64,000 bases of DNA from Actinoallomurus sp963823735 (GTDB lineage: Bacteria > Actinomycetota > Actinomycetes > Streptosporangiales > Streptosporangiaceae): assembly GCA_963823735.1 (NCBI GenBank), contig CAWGMO010000004.1, positions 62,001 to 126,000 of the forward strand, written 5' to 3'. Within the stretch, counting starts at the first letter, position 1; every line of letters begins with the position of its first letter. The notes under the pieces were generated by a model. The model searched no databases, was not told where the DNA came from, and was given only the letters and a program-made list of their open reading frames with translations. A program made the position numbers and the translations under genes. Of the stretch, positions 59,201 to 64,000 are shown piece after piece.

Positions 59201-62200
59201 ACGCGGAACGAGGTGTGGTTCAGGTAGCGGTTCTCACCGTCACCGTCCGACATTTCCAAGATCATACCGGTTTGGACCAATGACATCGGGTACGCGTCGG
59301 TGAATTCGCCGTGAAGCGCGGCGCGGTCGGCGTCTCCGAGCAACTCGAACGGCCGCACGCGCCGCTCGACGTCGACGGGTGCCGGGCGACCGGTGAGCAT
59401 CTCGCAGAGCCGCTCGACCGTACGCGCCTCGAAGACGTCGCGGACGGAGGCGTCCAGTGCCGCCTCGCGCAGCGCGCCGACCAGCGCGACCGCGCGCAGC
59501 GAGTCGCCGCCGTCCTCGAAGAAGTCGTCGCGGACGCCGACGTGGGGAAGGCCGAGGACCTCGCGCCAGATCCCGGCGACGCGTTCCTCCACGGGCGTGC
59601 GGGGCGCGACGTACGCGCCTCCATCCGCACGCGTCTCCCGGTCGGGTGCGGGCAGGGCCTTGCGGTCGACCTTGCCGTTGGCGGTCAGCGGGATCTCGTC
59701 GAGGCCGACGAACGCCGACGGCACCATGTGCGGCGGCAGCGAGCCCTCCAGGGCCTCGCGCAGGTCCGCGGCGTCCGCGGTCCGGCCGCTCTCGGCGGCG
59801 ACGTAGGCGATGAGCCGCCCGTCCACGGCCACGACGACGGCGTCGCGCACGCGGGGGTCGGCGGTCAGCGCGGCCTCGATCTCGCCCAGCTCGATCCGGT
59901 AGCCACGGATCTTGACCTGGTGGTCGGCGCGCGCGACGAACTCGATGTTCCCGTCGCGCGACATCCGGCCCAGGTCGCCGCTGCGGTAAAGCCGCGATCC
60001 CGGCGGGCCGTACGGGTCCGGCACGAACTTGTCGGCGGTCAGGTCCGGACGGTTCGCGTAGCCGCGCGCCAGCCCGACGCCGCCGATGCACACCTCGCCG
60101 ACCACCCCGATCGGGACCGGCTGCAACAGGTCGTCGAGGACGTACATGGTGGTGTTGGGGATCGGGCGGCCGATGGAGACGAGCTGGGCGGACTCGTCGT
60201 CGTCCACGAAGAACGCCGAGTTGCCGATGGTGATCTCGGTCGGCCCGTACTCGGCGGCGAGCCGGGTGCCGCCGGGGCCGGCCATCTCGCGCCACCGGTT
60301 GGCGAGCCGGCCGGTGAACGCGTCGCCGGCCGCGATGACCAGTCCGGCGAGCCCGCTCACCTGCTCGGGCGACAGCTGCTGGGTGAGCAGGTCGAGGTGG
60401 CCGGGGGTGAGCTTGACGAACCCGTACGGCGCGCCGGCGGCGAGCAGCGGCCCGAGGTCGGCCACGTCGGTGTCCTGCGGCAGCAGGTGCACCGGCTGCC
60501 CGGTGATCAGCGGCGTGTACAGGTCGGGGATGCCGAGGTCGAAGGCGATCGAGGAGAACAGCGGCGCGCCGCCCTCCCCCGCCGCGGCGTACGTCTCGAC
60601 GGTCCAGCCCAGGTAGTTGGCGAGCCCTCGGTGGGAGATCAGCACGCCCTTCGGGCGGCCCGTCGACCCGGAGGTGTAGATGACGTACGCGAGGGCGTCG
60701 AGGTCGCCGCGCGGCTCGACCGGCGAGCCGGGCCGCTCCCCGATCGCGTCGCGGTCGAGGAGGATCGTCCGGTCCTCGGGGTACCCGCCGAGGCTCCCCG
60801 TTCCCGAGGAGTCCGTGACGACGAGCCCGGCCTCGGCGTCGTCGAGGATGAAGCGCAGCCGGTCCGGCGGGTACGCGGGGTCGAGCGGCACGTAGGCCGC
60901 GCCCGCCTTCCAGACGCCGAGCAGGCACGCCACCAGGTCGGGCCCCCGGTCCAGCAGCACGCCGACCCGCGATTCGGGGCCCGCGCCGCGTTCCCGCAGG
61001 TAGTGGGCGAAGCGGTTCGCGCGGGCGTCCAGCTCCGCGTACGAGACCCGCTCCTCCGCCGCGATCACCGCGGTCGCCCCGGGCGTCTCGGCGGCCCTGC
61101 GCTCGAACAGCTCGTGCGTACGGGTGCCGCCGATGGCGCCCGGCAGCGGGTCCGCCAGGACGACGGCTAGCTCCTCGGGGCCGATGAAGCGCAGCCGTGA
61201 CGTCTCGGTGCCCGGGTCCGCCGCGACGGCGGTGACCAGCCGCGTGTAGTGGTCGCAGATCCGCTCGGCGGTGGAGCGGGCGAACAGCGCGGTGGCGTAC
61301 TCCAGGTGGCCGCTCAGCGAGCCGTCCGGCTCTTCGGCGACGAGCATCGTGAGGTCGAACTTGGCGATGCCGGACGCGACGTCGAGCGGCTCGGCCCGCA
61401 GCCCGGCCAGGTCGAAGGGGCGCGGCGGCGCGCCCTGCATGTCGAACATGACCTGGAAGATCGGGGTCATGGACAGGTCGCGTTCCGGGTCCAGCTCGTC
61501 GACCAGGCGCGTGAAGGGCATCTCCTGGTGCTCGAACGCCGACAGGACCGTCTCGCGGTTGCGGACGAGCAGGTCACGGAAGGCCGGCGCGCCCTCCCAC
61601 CGGGCGCGCATGGCGATGGCATCGGAGACGTAGCCGACCATGCGCCGCAGCTCGGGACGGTTGCGCCCCGACACGGACGTGCCGACCACGACGTCGGTGG
61701 TGCCCGTGTAGCGGGACAGCAGCACCTGGAAGGCGGTCAGCACCACGATGAACAGCGACGAGTCGTGGTCCTGCGCGATCTTCCGCAGGCCGTCGGCCAC
61801 CCTCGCGGGGACGGTGAAGCCGAGCGTCTCACCGCGCCAGTCGCGTACGGCGGGGCGCGGCCGGTCGGTCGGCAGGGCCAGCGGCGTGATGCCGTCGAGC
61901 CGCTCGCGCCAGTGGTCGAGGTGCCGGCGCAGGACCGGCGCGGACAGGCGCCCCTGCTGCCACGCGGCGTAGTCGGCGTACTGGACCGGGATGGGCTCCA
62001 GCGGCGAGGGCACGCCGCTCGCCGCGGCGCGGTAGCCCGCCTCCAGCTCGCCCAGCACGATCGCGTGCGACATGGCGTCGAAGGCGACGTGGTGGAAGAC
62101 CATGACGAGCACGTGGTCCTCGTCGCCGAACCGCAGCACGCGGACACGGAACGGCGCGTCGCGTTCGAGGTCGAACGGGACCATCGCCACGGCGTGCGCG

Positions 62201-62604
62201 GCGGCCCTGACGTCGCGCGCGTCCGCGTGCGTGACCAGTTCGAAGTCCGCGGGGCCCGGCGGGTCGATGACCTGGCGGGCCTGGCCCTCGACCAGGGCGT
62301 ACCGCGTGCGCAGGATCTCGTGGCGGTCCACGAGCTCGTCCACGGTGCGCCGCAGCGCCGCCACGTCGAGGGCGCCGCGCAGGCGCAGCACCAGCGGCGC
62401 GTTGTACTCGGCGCTGTCGGGCGCCATCCGGTTGGACAGCCACAGCTGCTGCTGGCCGGAGGAGAGCGGGAGCGGCCCCGTGCGGTCCACCGGCGTGATC
62501 GCGTCCTTGGCGCGCGACCGGCGGCCCGCCAGGCGGCGCTTGACGAGCTCCTCGCGGAGCGTGTCGAGGTTCTGCTCGGTGGACTCGACACGCTTGGTGC
62601 TCAT
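56227..62604 (-). CDS. two-module nonribosomal peptide synthetase C-A-PCP-C-A-PCP
   Basis: Starts at ATG 62604, overlapping the upstream NRPS stop by 4 bases. The order, with rough residues, is: condensation domain 1 with HHVAFDA (about 170); adenylation domain 1 with YTSGSTGRPKG (about 640) and SSIAFDLGIPDLYTPL; carrier 1 with DGGDSL (about 1030); condensation domain 2 with ECHAILEGWS in place of HHxxxDG (about 1238); adenylation domain 2 with YTSGTTGGPKG (about 1690); carrier 2 with LGGDSL (about 2080). Frame breaks occur near 56823 (extra base), 56689 (a G missing from a G run), 56513 (extra G) and 56229 (extra base). In the uninterrupted frame the end of A2 and carrier 2 are garbled. Corrected, the protein would continue to 55480, about 2,373 residues. 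Confidence 0.85.
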   Translation of the reverse strand: MSTKRVESTEQNLDTLREELVKRRLAGRRSRAKDAITPVDRTGPLPLSSGQQQLWLSNRMAPDSAEYNAPLVLRLRGALDVAALRRTVDELVDRHEILRTRYALVEGQARQVIDPPGPADFELVTHADARDVRAAAHAVAMVPFDLERDAPFRVRVLRFGDEDHVLVMVFHHVAFDAMSHAIVLGELEAGYRAAASGVPSPLEPIPVQYADYAAWQQGRLSAPVLRRHLDHWRERLDGITPLALPTDRPRPAVRDWRGETLGFTVPARVADGLRKIAQDHDSSLFIVVLTAFQVLLSRYTGTTDVVVGTSVSGRNRPELRRMVGYVSDAIAMRARWEGAPAFRDLLVRNRETVLSAFEHQEMPFTRLVDELDPERDLSMTPIFQVMFDMQGAPPRPFDLAGLRAEPLDVASGIAKFDLTMLVAEEPDGSLSGHLEYATALFARSTAERICDHYTRLVTAVAADPGTETSRLRFIGPEELAVVLADPLPGAIGGTRTHELFERRAAETPGATAVIAAEERVSYAELDARANRFAHYLRERGAGPESRVGVLLDRGPDLVACLLGVWKAGAAYVPLDPAYPPDRLRFILDDAEAGLVVTDSSGTGSLGGYPEDRTILLDRDAIGERPGSPVEPRGDLDALAYVIYTSGSTGRPKGVLISHRGLANYLGWTVETYAAAGEGGAPLFSSIAFDLGIPDLYTPLITGQPVHLLPQDTDVADLGPLLAAGAPYGFVKLTPGHLDLLTQQLSPEQVSGLAGLVIAAGDAFTGRLANRWREMAGPGGTRLAAEYGPTEITIGNSAFFVDDDESAQLVSIGRPIPNTTMYVLDDLLQPVPIGVVGEVCIGGVGLARGYANRPDLTADKFVPDPYGPPGSRLYRSGDLGRMSRDGNIEFVARADHQVKIRGYRIELGEIEAALTADPRVRDAVVVAVDGRLIAYVAAESGRTADAADLREALEGSLPPHMVPSAFVGLDEIPLTANGKVDRKALPAPDRETRADGGAYVAPRTPVEERVAGIWREVLGLPHVGVRDDFFEDGGDSLRAVALVGALREAALDASVRDVFEARTVERLCEMLTGRPAPVDVERRVRPFELLGDADRAALHGEFTDAYPMSLVQTGMILEMSDGDGENRYLNHTSFRVRDDRPFSPPHFQAAVNVLVARHEVMRTSFDLTSMSMPVQRVHRAAELPVRTHDLRDLDVQDQGRVLREHARRERVTPFDLGRPPMMRMAVHAFDDVSWWLSVTECHAILEGWSYHSQLMELLGIYRSLRDGAEPEPAREENVRYADFIAAELASLSSEEDRSYWRRIVTEYPKFTMPSGLADPPGSPRERYERFISFEDLEKDLRAAAAKANVPLKALLHAAHLEVLSRHGYGRRFFGGMVCDARPEVVGADRVSGMYLNTVPFAFDGRARTWRTLAQDVFAREIELWPHRRFPNPAIQREFGGRVIDVLFHYLDFYQVDTELVDFEASIDESPNEFPMCVGAMGTRLLLSTHTHLLSRAAGTRFLEMVRAVLEDMVRDIDGEARAVFPPAVEGAVVESAAPDQQATAVRTVPELFAERAAATPDETALVAGNERVTFAELDARAGRVASRLRELGVGPETTVGVLLDRGPDLVATLLGVWKAGGAYVPLDPSHPADRILLTLSGSGARAVVSESAHAELLAGYDGAVVPLDRTDLAALPIHRPERAADPGGLAYVTYTSGTTGGPKGVLAHHGGLANYLSWVVRNYASAGTGGTALFGSVAFDLSVPVLFAPLLAGRPLHLLPPGTRLAELGGLLTAAGPFGFLMATPGQLSALAAQLTPEELGGLANLLVSAGDAFPSALAARLRGHARVASEYGPAEVTVGTAACFVDEPPATPLVPLGTPIPNTAMHVLDDQLNRVPPGVVGEVCVGGTGVARGYAGRPGLTAERFVPDPYGAPGSRLYRTGDLGRIAPDGSRVRRPRRRTGQDPRAPGRARRDRVRAHRRPADRRGRRRGGGDRPLDRRLVAYVVPAGERRPDPAELRELLAERLPSYLIPAGFVTVDRMPLTPNGKLDRAGAARAGPRGDAGTPRVRGTAHRRRAAARRDLVLGAADRAGRRRRRLRRPRRRLARPAADDRRRAPRRAAALALDGAPARHARRAGRRRPPGVAR

Positions 62605-64000
62605 GCCCGCAACTCCTTGATCTGCGATTCGGTGAGCTGCGCGACGTCGGCACGGATCTTCTCTTCGAGCACCACGGCGAGTTCCTCGACGGTGGGACGG
62701 TCGAACAGCTCGCGCAGGGCGATCTCGACGTCGAACATCTCCTTCAGGCCCGAGATGATCCGGACGGCGAGGAGGGAGTTGCCGCCGGCCTGCCAGAAGT
62801 TGTGCCGCGCGCCGACCTCGACGCCGAGCACCTCCTCCCAGACCTCGGCGATGCCCTCTTCGAGGTCGCCCTCGGGCGCGACGAACGCCTGCCGCGCGGA
62901 GAACGCGTCGTCGGGGTCCGGCAGTGCCGCGCGGTCGAGCTTGCCGTGCCGGTTGAGCGGCAGCCGGTCCAGGGGGATGAACAGGCCGGGCAGCATGTAG
63001 TCGGGCAGGTGGCGCCGCGCGTGCGCGGTGAGCTCGTCGTGGCCGGGCGCCGGTTCGGCACGGGTGACGACGTACGCGACGAGCCGCGCGTCCTGGCCGG
63101 TGCCGTGCAGGACGACGACGGCGGCCTCCACGCCGGGGTGCTCGGCGAGCACGGCCTCGATCTCGCCGGGCTCCACACGGTAGCCGCGCACTTTGACCTG
63201 GTCGTCGACCCGGCCGAGGAACTCCAGGGCGCCGTCCGCGTGGAACCGGCACAGGTCGCCGGTGCGGTACAGGCGCCCGCCGGGCGGGCCGAACGGGTCG
63301 GGCACGAACCGCTCGGCCGTACGGGCGGGGGCGCCGACGTAGCCGCGCGCGACGCCCGCGCCGCCGATGAACAGCTCGCCGGGGACACCGGCCGGGAGCA
63401 GCCGGAGGTTCTCGTCGGCGACGTACACCGTCATGTTCGGGAAGGCGCGGCCGATCAGCACGGTCTCGGAGTCCCGCTCGACGTCCCAGCGGGTGGCGGC
63501 GACGGTCGCCTCCGACGGCCCGTACTCGTTGATGAAGCGGCGCACGCGGGAGCGGATGTCGCGGGCCAGCGGCGGCGGGCAGGGCTCGCCGCCCATCGCG
63601 GCGATCACGGGCCGCTCGCCGAACCCGGCCTCCAGCAGCAGCCGCCAGTGCGCGGGCGACCCGCCGAGGTGGGTGACGCCGGTGGCCTCGACGAGCCGTA
63701 GCTGAGCGCGGCGGTCGTTGACCTCGGACTCGTCGGCGAGCACGACCCGGCCGCCGGACACGAGCGGGATGAACAGCTCACCGACCGCGATGTCGAAGGA
63801 GATCGCGGCGAGCGCGAGCCACGCGTCGCCGGCGCCGAACTCGTAGTACTCCCGCTTGGCGAGCAGCAGGTTGGCCAGTGACGCGTGCGTGGCCTGCACG
63901 CCCTTCGGGCGCCCGGTGGAGCCGGAGGTGTAGATGACGTACGCGAGGCCCTCCGGGTCCGGCGAGGCGCCAGTGAGCCTCCTCCGCGTCGGGCACGGAG
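62601..64000 (-). CDS. nonribosomal peptide synthetase, 3' end (A-PCP)
   Basis: The last part of an upstream NRPS whose beginning lies beyond the window. Visible are the adenylation core (YTSGSTGRPKG at about 63930-63900, AAISFDIAVGELFIPL, FINEYGPSEATVAAT, GELFIGGAGVARGY, LYRTGDL, NRHGKLDRAALP) and a carrier domain with NFWQAGGNSLLAVRI, where GGNS replaces GGDS. A docking-like tail (VVLEEKIRADVAQLTESQIKELRA) follows. The binding pocket begins Asp-Ile at the FD position; the amino acid cannot be assigned. Close to the window edge (about 63965-63995) the conserved frame seems to be lost, suggesting a further indel. ATGA overlap with the next NRPS implies co-linear action. Confidence 0.85.
   Translation of the reverse strand, partial: PCPTRRRLTGASPDPEGLAYVIYTSGSTGRPKGVQATHASLANLLLAKREYYEFGAGDAWLALAAISFDIAVGELFIPLVSGGRVVLADESEVNDRRAQLRLVEATGVTHLGGSPAHWRLLLEAGFGERPVIAAMGGEPCPPPLARDIRSRVRRFINEYGPSEATVAATRWDVERDSETVLIGRAFPNMTVYVADENLRLLPAGVPGELFIGGAGVARGYVGAPARTAERFVPDPFGPPGGRLYRTGDLCRFHADGALEFLGRVDDQVKVRGYRVEPGEIEAVLAEHPGVEAAVVVLHGTGQDARLVAYVVTRAEPAPGHDELTAHARRHLPDYMLPGLFIPLDRLPLNRHGKLDRAALPDPDDAFSARQAFVAPEGDLEEGIAEVWEEVLGVEVGARHNFWQAGGNSLLAVRIISGLKEMFDVEIALRELFDRPTVEELAVVLEEKIRADVAQLTESQIKELRA

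Noticed and set aside
62604..63252. N-terminal extension of the two-module NRPS up to 63252
   Set aside because: The added sequence is Arg/Pro-rich and antisense-frame-like to the upstream NRPS; ATG 62604 (MSTKRVESTEQ) overlaps the upstream stop by four bases.
1..64000. CRISPR arrays, tRNA/rRNA genes, insertion sequences, integrases
   Set aside because: No spaced identical repeats, cloverleaf candidates, transposase motifs or attachment-site duplications were recognised on either strand.

Overview
The window is about 70% G+C, uses GTG and TTG starts freely, packs genes into runs with 4-base ATGA/GTGA overlaps, and carries Tat-dependent secreted glycosidases, a LacI-controlled sugar ABC system, DUF3040 and DUF6928-type proteins and a modular NRPS. 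This fits a filamentous actinomycete (Streptomyces-like or Streptosporangiales/Thermomonosporaceae-like). The genus cannot be fixed from the sequence. No rRNA, tRNA, CRISPR array, insertion sequence or phage gene was seen.

Left part (1-16.4 kb). A kinase-fold gene runs off the left edge. A nine-gene minus-strand operon (1063-10018) follows: cyclase-family hydrolase, SDR, APC permease, LsrF-like aldolase/thiolase, LsrK-like kinase, 2-hydroxyacid dehydrogenase, VOC protein, ribulose-phosphate-3-epimerase-like protein and a DUF4432 aldose-epimerase-like protein. A SorC/LsrR-type regulator (10159-11124) lies just upstream. It resembles AI-2 (Lsr) processing, but with an amino-acid-type permease in place of the Lsr ABC transporter. 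A D-threonine-aldolase-like/SDR pair then diverges from a GH42 beta-galactosidase, followed by a double-HTH protein and a truncated DUF6928 gene.

Sugar region (16.5-33 kb). A GH3 glucosidase diverges from a GH140/DUF4038 apiosidase-like gene, an NAD-dependent epimerase/dehydrogenase, an enolase-superfamily sugar-acid dehydratase and a LacI regulator. Next come a lipoprotein binding protein, two permeases and a frameshifted D-apionate-lactonase-like gene, then GH2 beta-mannosidase and two GH16 secreted glucanases. Four copies of the palindrome TGAACCGGTTCA (one with a single mismatch) sit in front of these transcription units, so they look like one LacI regulon for plant-cell-wall sugars, possibly apiose-containing.

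Middle (33-38.5 kb). This holds DUF3040, a flavodoxin-type gene with two compensating frameshifts, gabT with a second cyclase-family gene, an SDR and an FAD monooxygenase.

Ebo region (38.5-47.5 kb). A minus-strand operon encodes EboF, EboE, EboB, EboA, a sugar-phosphate isomerase, EboC (UbiA-type), an inositol-3-phosphate-synthase-like protein and a twin-arginine exported protein. An unknown small gene and an ArsR-family regulator flank it, and their promoters share TTGCACA/TGTGCA motifs. An ABC exporter (47.5-50.9 kb) follows.

Right part (50.9-64 kb). This is the end of a nonribosomal peptide cluster: an O-methyltransferase, a tryptophan-2,3-dioxygenase-like heme enzyme, an MFS exporter, a divergent ornithine-carbamoyltransferase-like enzyme, a two-module NRPS (C-A-PCP-C-A-PCP) that once continued into a beta-lactamase/PBP-type offloading domain, and the 3' end of an upstream NRPS. 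Six single-base frame breaks lie between 54.5 and 56.9 kb. They mean either local decay or poor local sequence quality, and the merged carbamoyltransferase-MFS reading frame should not be taken at face value.
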